A DNA stretch of 64,000 bases from Sphingobium quisquiliarum P25 (GTDB lineage Bacteria > Pseudomonadota > Alphaproteobacteria > Sphingomonadales > Sphingomonadaceae). The stretch is taken from assembly GCF_000445065.1 (NCBI RefSeq), contig NZ_ATHO01000109.1, positions 1 to 64,000 of the forward strand, in the 5' to 3' direction. Under the pieces are notes generated by a model. The model did no database searches and was not told the DNA's origin. It worked only from the letters and a program-made list of their open reading frames with translations. Below, one piece after another: positions 18,159-27,323 of this stretch. Position 1 is the first letter of the stretch, and each line of letters starts with the position of its first letter. The position numbers and the translations under genes were made by a program.

Positions 18159-19418
18159 ATGAGCAAGTCCGGCGACATAGTGATCGATGATCTGGCCCAG
18201 CCGCGCCTGACCCCCGCGATCGAAGCGGCGCGGGCCGGTCCGCCCGGCTTTGACGAAGAGATGGGCGTGGATCAGATCCTGGCCCGTGCCGTCGACCTGA
18301 CGGGCGGCCTGGATGATTTCGGCGAGGAGACCGGCTTTCGCGAGCGGCTGGGCATCGTCCTGCAAGCGCTGGCGGAGGACAGGGGGCTGACGCGCGGCGG
18401 GCGCATCACCATCATCGACCATGCGATCCGCGTCATGGCCAACCGCCTGCGCATCGAGCATCTGGTGAAGCGCCATCCCGAAATACTCGACATCCAGATC
18501 GACAGGCCGATCTTCATCGCTGGCCTGCCCCGGTCGGGCACCACCCACCTCGTCAACTGGCTGGCCCGCGACGAACGGCTGCGGTCCCTGACGCTGTGGG
18601 AATCGGAAGAACCCGTGCCCTCCGGCCCGCCGCCCGCGCCGGGCGCGCCCGATCCGCGCGCCCTGCGATCGGCCGAAATGTGGGGGCATTTCGAAGCGAT
18701 GCTGCCTCATATGGCGGCGATGCACGGCATGGACGCCGCGTCCATCCATGAAGATAACGAGCTGCTCTACATGGACGTCAATTCCTATAATTGGGAATGG
18801 CAGGCGCGTATCCCGCGCTGGACGGACCATTATTTCGCGCACGACCGCACCATCAGCTACCGTTATGAAAAGAAAGTCCTTCAGGTGCTGACCTGGCAAC
18901 GGGGGCCCAATCGATGGCTGCTGAAATCACCCCAGCATATGGAAAATCTGGCCGCGATCCGGTCAGTGTTCCCCGACGCGGCCATGATCATCACCCATCG
19001 CGATCCGGTGGCCGTGATCCGGTCGCTGACCACCATGCTGAGCTATTCCGACCGCATCCGCCGCGATCCCGTCGATCCGCCGGGCCTCGCCAGCCTGTGG
19101 ATCGGCCGGATCGAAAGGTTGCTGCGCGCCTGTATCGAACAGCGCGCCGCCTGGCCCGCGGACCAGTCCGCCGACCTGCTGTTCCACGACTATATGGCCG
19201 ATCAGGAAAGGGTGATGCGGCAGGTCTATGATCTTGCGGGCCTGCCGCTGACGGCGGACGCGGAAAGGGCGCTGCTTGCCTATCTGAACGAAAATCCGCG
19301 CAACAGGCATGGCCGGGTGATCTACGATCTGGAGGGCGTGTTCGGCGTTGATACCGCCGCCCTGCGGGAGCGCTTCGCCTTTTACTATGAACGTTTCCCG
19401 GTGAAGTGGGAGGATTGA
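18159..19418 (+). CDS. Sulfotransferase-family protein
   Basis: ATG 18159 follows GAGGACGGGA; the product is 419 aa. It shows the PAPS 5'-phosphosulfate loop RPIFIAGLPRSGTTHL (about 115-130) and the 3'-phosphate binding segment IITHRDPVAVIRSL (about 275-290), typical of the Sulfotransfer_3 group that transfers sulfate to a hydroxyl or amine. The acceptor is unknown. It is the first gene of a compact operon: the stop is followed after 1 nt by the next ATG. The neighbours look like catabolic or small-molecule enzymes rather than glycan genes, so a small-molecule acceptor is more likely than the exopolysaccharide, but this is an inference. Confidence 0.85.
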   Translation: MSKSGDIVIDDLAQPRLTPAIEAARAGPPGFDEEMGVDQILARAVDLTGGLDDFGEETGFRERLGIVLQALAEDRGLTRGGRITIIDHAIRVMANRLRIEHLVKRHPEILDIQIDRPIFIAGLPRSGTTHLVNWLARDERLRSLTLWESEEPVPSGPPPAPGAPDPRALRSAEMWGHFEAMLPHMAAMHGMDAASIHEDNELLYMDVNSYNWEWQARIPRWTDHYFAHDRTISYRYEKKVLQVLTWQRGPNRWLLKSPQHMENLAAIRSVFPDAAMIITHRDPVAVIRSLTTMLSYSDRIRRDPVDPPGLASLWIGRIERLLRACIEQRAAWPADQSADLLFHDYMADQERVMRQVYDLAGLPLTADAERALLAYLNENPRNRHGRVIYDLEGVFGVDTAALRERFAFYYERFPVKWED

Positions 19419-19419
19419 G

Positions 19420-20661
19420 ATGGACAAGGCGCAGATCGACGCAAAGGCAGCCGATCGCCTGCTTTCCGGGCAGTCGTGGGATGATTTCTGCGATGTGCTG
19501 AAAGTGGCGGGACGGATGATCGACGCGTTCGGGGACCAGCCGTCCGAACTGGACCGGGCGGAATATTATCGTTTCCTCTCCCGCGTCGCGCGGTCGAGCC
19601 TGGAGCGGCTGGTCGAAAATGCCGAGCCCACCCGGCCGCGCCTGCGCGACATGGTATGGCGGCAGTCGATCAACGTGCAATGCCCTGACCATGATCATCT
19701 GATGTGCCAGTTCGACGAGGCGCGGGATTATCGCATCACCGGCACACGGGGCACCATTCCCTATTTCGTGCTGGCGGTGCTGACCGCCCCGGCCACCGAA
19801 GATGCGGCTGCGAGGGATTGGGCGCCAGAAGGGGTTGCGGGCCTCAAGACGTTCGATCCATCCAACCTCAAGACCACCGCCTTCCTGGGCAGCCAGCAGC
19901 TTCATGTCGAGGAGGACGGCACGTTCGAGATCATCCTGTCGCAAAATGATCCGGGCGAGGGCAGGAACTGGCTGAAGCTGGATGCCAGCACCAATTGCAT
20001 CCTGATCCGCCTGGTCTGGCATGAGCGGGGCAAGGAAACCGCGCCGGAGATGCGGATCGAACGCATGGATGGGGCGCAGCCAGTGCCGATCACACCCGCG
20101 CTGATGGCGAACAACCTCGCCTGGGCGGCGCAAGGCGTGCTGGGCTATGCCGAACTGGTGCGCAACTGGTGGCAGGGCAGCCAGGGCAATTTCGCGTCCC
20201 GGCCCAACCGGCTGGATTATAGCCGCGCGCAATATCTGTCGAACGGCGGCGTGCCCGACCGGCATTTCGCCTTTGGCAGCTGGCGGGTGAAGGCGGACGA
20301 AGCGCTAGTGCTGGAATTCACGCCGCCCGAATGCGAATATTGGAATTTCCAGCTGTGCAATATCTGGCAGGAAAATCTGGACACGTTCGAAGATGGCGGC
20401 GGCTATGTCACCAAGTTCAAGCGGGTTCAGGAGGCGGACGGCAGCGTGCGGATCGTGATCGCAGCGCGCGATCCGGACATTGGCGGCAACTGGATCGACA
20501 CGTTCGGCCATGACAAGGGCCTGTGGGGCCTGCGCCTAATCCGCACGGAGGAGACCGCGCCCGTCAGGTTGTGGCGCGTGCCGCTGGCCAGTCTGGAACG
20601 GCAAGGCAGGGACGCGCTTGACCCCGCGGCGGCCATCGGCACCGGCCAGTTCGTCGATTGA
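19420..20661 (+). CDS. DUF1214 domain protein
   Basis: The product is 413 aa, with no signal peptide or membrane helix visible. The C-terminal half carries the DUF1214 pattern (FGSWRVKADEALVLEFTPPE, FWNFQL-like YWNFQLCNIWQEN, GNWIDTFGHDKGLWGLRLI). The function of the family is unknown. It starts 1 nt after the sulfotransferase stop and 3 nt separate it from the VOC gene, so it belongs to the same operon. In this setting it may bind or process the same unknown substrate. Confidence 0.8.
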   Translation: MDKAQIDAKAADRLLSGQSWDDFCDVLKVAGRMIDAFGDQPSELDRAEYYRFLSRVARSSLERLVENAEPTRPRLRDMVWRQSINVQCPDHDHLMCQFDEARDYRITGTRGTIPYFVLAVLTAPATEDAAARDWAPEGVAGLKTFDPSNLKTTAFLGSQQLHVEEDGTFEIILSQNDPGEGRNWLKLDASTNCILIRLVWHERGKETAPEMRIERMDGAQPVPITPALMANNLAWAAQGVLGYAELVRNWWQGSQGNFASRPNRLDYSRAQYLSNGGVPDRHFAFGSWRVKADEALVLEFTPPECEYWNFQLCNIWQENLDTFEDGGGYVTKFKRVQEADGSVRIVIAARDPDIGGNWIDTFGHDKGLWGLRLIRTEETAPVRLWRVPLASLERQGRDALDPAAAIGTGQFVD

Positions 20662-20664
20662 GCC

Positions 20665-21072
20665 ATGGCTGTCCTGTCCCTTGACCATGTCAACATCCGC
20701 ACGGCCGACGTCGCGGCGACGGCGGCCTTCTTCCGCGACCTGCTGGGGCTGCGCACGGGCGTGGCGCCCGGCGCGGCCTCCATCGATACGGGCTGCTGGA
20801 TCTATGATGGGCAGGACCGCGCGATCGTTCATATTGGCCCCGCCGACGCCCGCTATCCCAGCGACGGCATCGCGCCCTTCACACCAGTGCGCGGCGGCGG
20901 GTCAGTCCATCATGTGGCGCTGGAATGCGACGGCTATGCGGAGATGGCGGCAAGGCTGGAGGGTTCCGGGCTGACGATCGCGCGCAACGACATTCCATCG
21001 ATCGGGCTGCGGCAGCTGTTCGTGACCGAAGCCAATGGCATCCTGCTCGAACTCAATTTCCGGGAGGGTTGA
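20665..21072 (+). CDS. VOC-superfamily (glyoxalase/dioxygenase-like) protein
   Basis: The product is 135 aa, a single-domain vicinal oxygen chelate protein with two beta-alpha-beta-beta-beta modules. Candidate metal ligands are His8 (LDHVNI), a His near residue 79 (VHHVALEC) and Glu near residue 130 (LLELNF). Family members act as glyoxalases, epimerases, extradiol dioxygenases or resistance proteins; the sequence does not decide which. It is the third gene of the coupled operon. Confidence 0.85.
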   Translation: MAVLSLDHVNIRTADVAATAAFFRDLLGLRTGVAPGAASIDTGCWIYDGQDRAIVHIGPADARYPSDGIAPFTPVRGGGSVHHVALECDGYAEMAARLEGSGLTIARNDIPSIGLRQLFVTEANGILLELNFREG

Positions 21073-21075
21073 GGG

Positions 21076-21936
21076 ATGCTGGGCTCCTCCGACCTTGTGC
21101 TGTGCGGGCCGCCGCTGTTGCATATTCCCCTGATGGACCGGCTCGCGCCCGCACGGGACGCAGGGTTCGCCGCGATCTCGGTGACGCCGGGAGACCTGTG
21201 GGCGCTGGAGGAGCAAGGCACGTCTCTGCGCGAATTTGCGGACCGGCTTGCGGATCATGGGCTGGAACTGGCGGAAGTCGACTGCATCGGCTGCTGGCTG
21301 CCGTCTCATGCCCGTGCGCCCGCCGGTGCGCGCTTTCGCGGCCTGCTGATGACGCTGACGCCGGAGCGGGTGATCGGCCTTGCGGCGCAAGCAGGCGCGC
21401 GGTCGGTCGTGGCGGTCGAGATGATGGACGTCAGCCCTTCGCTGGACGAGGCGGCGGAAGCCTTCGCCCGCGTCTGCGATCTGGCGGCGGAGCATGGCCT
21501 GCCGGTGCATATCGAATTCCTGCCCTTTGGCGGCATCCCCACCCTTGCGGCGGCGGCGGCCATCATAGAGGCGGCGGGGCGGCCCAATGGCGGGCTGACG
21601 CTGGACAGCTGGCACCTGTTTCGCAGCGGATCGACGCTGGAGCAGCTTGCGGCGATACCGGGCGAGCGCATCTGCACCGTGCAGATCAACGATGGCCCAG
21701 CCCAGCGGGGCGCTGACCTGTTCGAGGAAACGATGACCGGCAGGCTGCTGCCCGGCGAAGGCGTGTTCGATCTTGCCGGCTTGATCCGCACGCTCGACCG
21801 GATCGGAAGCACGGCGCCGATCGGCGTCGAGGTCTTTTCCCAGGCGCAGGCGGGGCAGACGATGGACGAGGTGGCACAGGCATGGGCGTCATCGGCGCAA
21901 GCGATAATCGAGAAGGCGAGGAAACAAGATGAGTGA
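21076..21936 (+). CDS. Sugar phosphate isomerase/epimerase-like TIM-barrel protein (xylose isomerase-like)
   Basis: The product is 286 aa, cytosolic. It fits the AP_endonuc_2/xylose isomerase-like barrel: RDAGFAAISVTPGDLW at the start, VVAVEMMD (about 113-120), VHIEFLPFGGIPT (about 142-154), LTLDSWHLFRSG (about 175-186) and IGVEVFS near the end, which place Glu, Glu, Asp, His and Glu candidate metal ligands. Members include hydroxypyruvate isomerase, inosose dehydratase and 3-dehydroshikimate dehydratase. With the following Gfo/Idh/MocA gene it makes a pair common in polyol or inositol-like catabolism. It overlaps the next gene by 8 nt. Confidence 0.85.
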   Translation: MLGSSDLVLCGPPLLHIPLMDRLAPARDAGFAAISVTPGDLWALEEQGTSLREFADRLADHGLELAEVDCIGCWLPSHARAPAGARFRGLLMTLTPERVIGLAAQAGARSVVAVEMMDVSPSLDEAAEAFARVCDLAAEHGLPVHIEFLPFGGIPTLAAAAAIIEAAGRPNGGLTLDSWHLFRSGSTLEQLAAIPGERICTVQINDGPAQRGADLFEETMTGRLLPGEGVFDLAGLIRTLDRIGSTAPIGVEVFSQAQAGQTMDEVAQAWASSAQAIIEKARKQDE

Positions 21937-23056
21937 TGATGGTCAGCCGGCCGGCGCGGTGGTGGTGGGCACGGGCTTTGGCCTGTTCACCCATGTTCGC
22001 GCCCTGCGCGACGCGGGGTTCGAGGTGCGCGCCATCGTCGGCCGCAATCGCGAGCGCACGGCGCAGCGGGCCGCCCCGCTCAACATTCCGCTGGCGTCCG
22101 ACAATCTGGAGCAGGTTCTGGCGAACGACCCAGCAATCCGGCTGGTGACGGTCGCCACCCCGCCGCACGCCCATTACACGCCGGTCATGCAGGCGATCGC
22201 GGCGGGCCGGGCGGTGATGTGCGAAAAGCCCTTCGCCAGGGATCTCGCCCAGGCGCGGGAGATGCTGGCTGCGGCAGAAGAAGCGGGCGTGGTCCATGCC
22301 TTGGGCGCGGAGTTCCGCTTCGACAGCGCGCAGGCGCTGCTGCGCCGCGTGGTCAAGGGCGGCATGATCGGCGATCCGCTGATGTTCAGCCGCATCTACC
22401 AGCAGCCGGGACAGGGCGAAGAGGAACCGCTGGCGGACTGGTGGACCGACGCGAAGCAGGGCGGCGGCTTTCTGGGCGCTTTCGGCACGCATATGATCGA
22501 TCAGGTGCTTTCGACCCTTGGCCCGGTCGCGGCGGTCAGCGCGATCCTGCGCAAGCTGTCCACCACCCGGCCGGAAATGACCTCCGACGATTATTATAAT
22601 GTCCAGTTCGTCACCCGCAGCGGCTGCCGCGGTGTGATCGAGGCGGCGATGAACTTCCCCGGCCCGTTCGTCATGGCGACGAAGGTGGCCGGGACGAAGG
22701 GCGCGGCCTGGATTCAATCCGGCGCTGCCTTCGGCGACCCGGAGGAGGTGTGGCTGAAAGACGCGCAGGGCGCGCGCCGCATCCCCATGCCCGCCGAACT
22801 GGTCAACCCCGCGCCCGAACCATTCCCCATCACCGATCTTATCCAGACGGAGATGGACAGGTGGCATACGCAGGGATTCGATGTCGCGCCCTATGCCAAG
22901 CTGTTCGGCCAGATGAAGGCGCGGATGCTGGGCATTGAGCCGCCGCTGCCCGACGAAGGCGGCACCTTCCACGACGCGGCGGCGGGACAGGCGGTGCTGG
23001 ACGCCGCCCGCCGTTCCGCCGCGGAAGGCCGCTGGGTCGAAGTGGAGGCGGTCTGA
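21929..23056 (+). CDS. Gfo/Idh/MocA-family NAD(P)-dependent oxidoreductase
   Basis: The product is 375 aa. The N-terminal Rossmann fold has VVVGTGFGLFTHVRAL (GxGxxG, about 10-25), followed by the ATPPHAHY and CEKPFARDL motifs (catalytic Lys in EKP, about 96-98). The C-terminal alpha/beta domain has GGGFLGAFGTHMID with the usual His. Such enzymes oxidise sugar or polyol hydroxyls, or reduce the reverse substrates. It is the last gene of the operon begun at 18159 and converges with the glycosyltransferase at 23064 with only 7 nt between stops. Confidence 0.9.
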   Translation: MSDDGQPAGAVVVGTGFGLFTHVRALRDAGFEVRAIVGRNRERTAQRAAPLNIPLASDNLEQVLANDPAIRLVTVATPPHAHYTPVMQAIAAGRAVMCEKPFARDLAQAREMLAAAEEAGVVHALGAEFRFDSAQALLRRVVKGGMIGDPLMFSRIYQQPGQGEEEPLADWWTDAKQGGGFLGAFGTHMIDQVLSTLGPVAAVSAILRKLSTTRPEMTSDDYYNVQFVTRSGCRGVIEAAMNFPGPFVMATKVAGTKGAAWIQSGAAFGDPEEVWLKDAQGARRIPMPAELVNPAPEPFPITDLIQTEMDRWHTQGFDVAPYAKLFGQMKARMLGIEPPLPDEGGTFHDAAAGQAVLDAARRSAAEGRWVEVEAV

Positions 23057-23063
23057 CGGGGAC

Positions 23064-24266
23064 TCAAGCCGCCGGGCAGAGGCGTTCGTAGACTTCGCTC
23101 ACCTTGCGGCCGTGCATCGCCTCGCTGAAACGATGGCGGGCGTCGGCCTGCGCCCGGCGGGCCATGGCGGAGGCGGCGGCCGGGTCACGGGCAAGGCGGG
23201 CGCATTGCTCCGCCAGCGCACCCGCATCGTCCGGGTCGGCCAATATGCCGATGCCGCCCTCCAGCGCTTCGATATTGCCGCCTGATCGCGCGGCGACGAT
23301 GGGCGTTCCGGCCAGCATCGCTTCCACCAGCGTGCGGCCGAAGGGCTCGCGCACGGCCGGGACGACAAGCTGGTCGCAGGCAGCGATCCAGTACGCCCCC
23401 GGCGTGCGATAGCCCATCAGCCTCACCTGAGCGGCGACGCCATTCCTGTCGATCCGCCGCTGCAACGCCGCGTTCATGGAAGGCTCCACCGATTCGCCGA
23501 ACATGACGCCGATGACGGGGCGATCGAGCTTTTCCTTCAGCGCTGCGATCATGTCGATGAACAACAGCGGCCGCTTGCGCGCGATGAACGCGCCGAAATA
23601 GCCAAGAATCAGCGTGTCCGGCGCAATCCCCAATTCCCGCACCAGCGTTTCGCGCGCTTGTTCGCGATCAACGGTCATGGTGGCGTCGAAGGGACTATGC
23701 ACCACCGCAGCCTTCTTGCGCGCCGACCAGGGGCCCGGCGGCGGCAGAGAAAAGGAGGAGACGGTCAACACCTGATTGGCGAGCAAGGGAGCGAGCAGCC
23801 GCAGGCCGAGCGCGCCGGGATCACCCCTGTGGTGCCAGACGAGCTTCGCGCCCGCCAGCCGCGCGGCGACCGCCCAATTGGCGTTGGTCTGGCCGTCATT
23901 CACATGAACGATGTCGATCCGGTTGCGCCGCAGGAAGCGCGTTCGCGACCATAGCCCGCCCAGCGTCCGGGCGAATTTGCGCAGGTTGAAGCGTTCGCCG
24001 GGGACGAACAGTCCACGGCTGCCGGGATCGTGCAACTGTTCATGACCGGCGAAGAATTGTGCGATCCGGCCACCTGGCACTTCCGGCACGACAACCAGCC
24101 GGTATCGCCCGCGATCCAGATGATCCAGCAGGCCCTTTACCGAAATGTGGCTGCCGCCGATCGTGTCGCCGGAAAAGGGAAAGCATAGCCGCACCTGCCT
24201 GTCCCTGCGCACGGCCCGCCCGTCATTCCCGTTCATCCGCGTCAGCGAAGGCGACAGCAATTTCAT
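23064..24266 (-). CDS. GT4-family glycosyltransferase
   Basis: The product is 400 aa with a GT-B fold. N-terminal acceptor domain: LCFPFSGDTIGGSHISVKGLL; C-terminal donor domain: LILGYFGAFIARKRPLLFIDM, VVPAVREPFGRTLVEAMLAGTPIVA (the E-x7-E type signature), and GGIGILADPDDAGALAEQ. It transfers a sugar from a nucleotide donor to a lipid-linked glycan at the cytoplasmic membrane face. Its ATG directly abuts the stop of the pectate-lyase-like gene, so both form one minus-strand operon. The start is weakly supported; MNGNDG a few codons downstream is an alternative. Confidence 0.88.
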   Translation of the reverse strand: MKLLSPSLTRMNGNDGRAVRRDRQVRLCFPFSGDTIGGSHISVKGLLDHLDRGRYRLVVVPEVPGGRIAQFFAGHEQLHDPGSRGLFVPGERFNLRKFARTLGGLWSRTRFLRRNRIDIVHVNDGQTNANWAVAARLAGAKLVWHHRGDPGALGLRLLAPLLANQVLTVSSFSLPPPGPWSARKKAAVVHSPFDATMTVDREQARETLVRELGIAPDTLILGYFGAFIARKRPLLFIDMIAALKEKLDRPVIGVMFGESVEPSMNAALQRRIDRNGVAAQVRLMGYRTPGAYWIAACDQLVVPAVREPFGRTLVEAMLAGTPIVAARSGGNIEALEGGIGILADPDDAGALAEQCARLARDPAAASAMARRAQADARHRFSEAMHGRKVSEVYERLCPAA

Positions 24267-25703
24267 CTAGGGATCGTTCCTTTCGATCAGCGCCCGGGAC
24301 AGGGAGTCGAGATACTGGTCGAGATTGGCGACGCCGTTGCCGTCGGCATCCTCCCACGCATCGGCGCGATGGGGGTTTGCGCCATGCCGCGCCTCCCACC
24401 CGTCATCCATGCCGTCGCCGTCCGCGTCCGGGTAAGGCGCGCCCGAAGGGATCGGGTCGATGGTCCCCGGCTGGTGAACGATCCGGCCCTGGCGCTCGCG
24501 AAGCTGGCTGACGGTCCTGCGATCGAACGGGTCGCGCGGGAAGGCGCCCGCTTCGCGCAGCACCTGATCATAGGCCTGGGCGGCGGGCAGGGGCGCGACG
24601 GTCGAGGGACAGGGTGGCGCGGCCACCTCCGCCTCCTTGAGCAAAGGCGAGGTGCGGACGAAATCGCCTTCGAACCGGTTTTCCGCCACATAGACCTTCG
24701 CCAGCCCCGTCGATCCAACGATGTTGCGCGTGATGCCGATGGTTTCGGCATGGGTGTTCTTGCCCGCGATGAAGCTGTTGCCGATCAGCGAGACAGGAAC
24801 GCCGCCATAGCTTTCCCAGATTTCGGCAAATTCCGATTGGGCGTTGTAAAAGACATTGTTGATCACCTCCGCGCAGGACCCCGGCGGGAAATTGACGTCA
24901 GGATTGCGGTCGCCATTATGCGCGCACAGATTGCCGATGAAGCTGAAATGCTGCGGCCCCTTGGGATCGCTCGCCAGCAGCGCGCATTTGTCGTGCCGGG
25001 GAATCCCCTCGGCGAAGATCGAGTTGCTGACGGTGATCCAGTCATTGTCGCCATAGCCGTTGACCAGCTCGTCCCGCGCCCAGCTTCCGCTGACATGATC
25101 GAGGATGACCTGCCTGCTGTTTTCGATGGTGAAGCTGTCTTCCGCACCGCGAAATCCGCCAATGCGGTCGTTGCGCACCCGGATATGCCGCACCACGATG
25201 TCATGCGTGTTCTTGATGGCGAGCGGGGTAAACCCCATCGGCCCGCCAGCATGCGCGAGCGTGATGCCTCCGCCGGGCGCGGTCTGGCCCGCGATCGTCA
25301 GATAGGGGTTGCGAATGATGGGCGGTTTCGACGTGTAGCGGATCAACCCCGCGACCCGGAAGACGCAGATGCGCGGCCCTTGCGCATCTATGCAGGCGCG
25401 CAAGGAGCCGGGGCCGCTGTCCGCCAGTGTGGTGACCGCTATCACCTGCCCGCCTCGCCCGCCCTTGCTGGCCGCGCCATAGCCAACGGCTCCGGGAAAG
25501 GCGGGTTGCCCCTTCACCGGCTGAGGCGCGGATTGCGATGCGTTGGTCGCCCCGGAACAGCCCGCGATCACGATCGCCGCGGGGAGGAGAAGGCTGACGG
25601 CCGCCCGCAGCGCCGCGCCGATGCGGCTCGCCACGCCGCTGCCCTTTCCTCCCGCGCCGGGCGGCGGATCGTCATCGTGGCGGGGATGAGTCGCGTCCGT
25701 CAC
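24267..25703 (-). CDS. Pectate-lyase-like right-handed beta-helix lipoprotein
   Basis: The GTG start at 25703 has AGGA 9 nt upstream; the product is 478 aa. A membrane segment near residues 30-48 ends in IVIAGC, a lipobox, although it is preceded by an unusually long N-terminus. The body looks like a PL1-type pectate lyase or polysaccharide-binding beta-helix (AFPGAVGYGAASKGGRGG, VTTLADSGPGSLRACID, GQTAPGGGI, HIRVRND, EIWESYG). The C-terminus carries DADGDGMDDGWE and DADGNGVANLDQYL, calcium-binding thrombospondin-3/dockerin-like loops. Being inside the exopolysaccharide locus, it may trim, modify or hold the polymer. No catalytic residues are proven by eye. Confidence 0.82.
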   Translation of the reverse strand: MTDATHPRHDDDPPPGAGGKGSGVASRIGAALRAAVSLLLPAAIVIAGCSGATNASQSAPQPVKGQPAFPGAVGYGAASKGGRGGQVIAVTTLADSGPGSLRACIDAQGPRICVFRVAGLIRYTSKPPIIRNPYLTIAGQTAPGGGITLAHAGGPMGFTPLAIKNTHDIVVRHIRVRNDRIGGFRGAEDSFTIENSRQVILDHVSGSWARDELVNGYGDNDWITVSNSIFAEGIPRHDKCALLASDPKGPQHFSFIGNLCAHNGDRNPDVNFPPGSCAEVINNVFYNAQSEFAEIWESYGGVPVSLIGNSFIAGKNTHAETIGITRNIVGSTGLAKVYVAENRFEGDFVRTSPLLKEAEVAAPPCPSTVAPLPAAQAYDQVLREAGAFPRDPFDRRTVSQLRERQGRIVHQPGTIDPIPSGAPYPDADGDGMDDGWEARHGANPHRADAWEDADGNGVANLDQYLDSLSRALIERNDP

Positions 25704-25989
25704 AGATGATCCTCGTTCGACATGCCGCTGCCCTGCGCAGCCGCTCACAGCCACTCCTTATCCAGTCGCGCCAAGGCCGGATCAACGGAGCAGGCGGCTG
25801 AGCGGGCGGCAAATTTGGGTATCTGCGCCGGGTTCATCATGGCTGATATGGCCGCAGCAGCCGCGCCCGGCCATTCGCCCTTGGGGTTAGCCATTATGCG
25901 CCCGTCAATGTCCCGAAGGCCGATTGCGGCATGCCGGGCGCGCGGGCACGGTCGCAAGGCGCTGGCCCAGGCGGCAGCAGGAGCGAGAT

Positions 25990-27312
25990 ATGACGATTTC
26001 CACGGCCGCGCCGGGCGCATCGCATGGCCTGCCGGGCATGCCCATCCCGCGAACGGTGGACCTGTGGGACAAGATCGCCCATTATGCGCTGCTGACGTCG
26101 ATCTTCCTCAGCGGCTGGTTCGCGCTGCGCGTCGGGTCGATCAACCTGACCTTTTCCGATGTCGCATTGCTGATCTGCATCGTCATCACCGCGATGCGCG
26201 GAAAGCTGGGCGCGATGCCCTTCGGTTCCCTTACCCCTTATTGGGTGGCCGGGCTGGCGATGATGCTGGGGGGACTGTTCATCGGATCGATCATGAACGG
26301 CGATCCGCTGCGCTGGGTGAACATCGCCCTGCAATATAGCGTGTCCTTCCTGCTGATCCCGATGGTGCTGATGCAGCAGGATGACCGTACACGGCGGATC
26401 GCGCCGCTACTGTTCATGCTAGGCATCGTCCTGTCGCAAGTGATCGGCATCGCCGTGACCATCTTCCTGACGCCCGCCGACACGCTTCCCTGGTTCGGAG
26501 ACGGATTCTACACCGGCAATCAGCGGCTGGGATCGATGTCGGGCGAACCCAACAGCAACGGCGCCGTGATCGCCTTTGCCATACCGATGCTGCTCTATTC
26601 CGTGCGGCAGCGGCAGATTTCCTTCTATGCCGGGCTCATCTGCCTGGCGCTGCTGGTCTGGGGGCTGTTGCTGACGGCGTCCTTCACCGGCTTTTCAGCG
26701 GCGCTGCTGACCCTTTTCATCTGCATGGCCCTGATGGGCGGATTCCGTTACATAGCAGGGCTGGCGGTTACATTGGGCGCGGCGTTCAGCCTGTTCATGG
26801 TGTCCGGCGCGCCATTGCCCAGAGTGTTTCAGGAGCGCGTGGGCAATGCGGTGGAATCGGGCGACCTGTCACAGGCCGGGACGTTCATCGGCCGGTCCAA
26901 CCTGATCAAGGAAGCATGGACCTTCACCGAGGATTACAGCATCATCGGCATGGGCGTCGACCGCTACCGGCAACTAAGCGCCTATGACAATCCGGTGCAT
27001 AATCTCTACCTGCTGATCTGGAACGAGGGCGGCATCATCGCCTTTGCGGGGCTGATCATCCTGCTGTCGCTGCTCGGCCTGATGGCGGTGGTGGGATTGC
27101 GGGACCGCGAGCGCGGCGCGCCAGCCATGGCGGTGCTGATCGTCTTCCTGATCTACACCATGTCCTATCCCCATATGTATTCACGCATGTGGGTCATGCC
27201 CGTCATGGTCATGCTGGCCCTGCTCTACGGCCCCCGCAGGGCGGACGATCAGCAGCATGCCAAGCTCATCTATTCCGCCCCGGCCGGTCCGCAGCAGCTG
27301 CCGGATCTCTGA
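25990..27312 (+). CDS. O-antigen ligase/Wzy-type polysaccharide polymerase
   Basis: ATG 25990 follows CAGGAGCGAGAT; the product is 440 aa with about ten to twelve hydrophobic segments, for example YALLTSIFLSGWFAL, YAGLICLALLVWGLLL and IIAFAGLIILLSLLGLMAVVG. A periplasmic loop holds GNQRLGSMSGEPNSNG and VDRYRQLSAYDNPVHNLYLLIWNEGG, the Wzy/WaaL signature in which an Arg/His-bearing loop handles the undecaprenyl-linked glycan. It polymerises repeat units in the periplasm after flipping. It is divergent from the pectate-lyase-like gene and convergent with the gene at 27324. Confidence 0.85.
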   Translation: MTISTAAPGASHGLPGMPIPRTVDLWDKIAHYALLTSIFLSGWFALRVGSINLTFSDVALLICIVITAMRGKLGAMPFGSLTPYWVAGLAMMLGGLFIGSIMNGDPLRWVNIALQYSVSFLLIPMVLMQQDDRTRRIAPLLFMLGIVLSQVIGIAVTIFLTPADTLPWFGDGFYTGNQRLGSMSGEPNSNGAVIAFAIPMLLYSVRQRQISFYAGLICLALLVWGLLLTASFTGFSAALLTLFICMALMGGFRYIAGLAVTLGAAFSLFMVSGAPLPRVFQERVGNAVESGDLSQAGTFIGRSNLIKEAWTFTEDYSIIGMGVDRYRQLSAYDNPVHNLYLLIWNEGGIIAFAGLIILLSLLGLMAVVGLRDRERGAPAMAVLIVFLIYTMSYPHMYSRMWVMPVMVMLALLYGPRRADDQQHAKLIYSAPAGPQQLPDL

Positions 27313-27323
27313 TCCCGGCGGCG

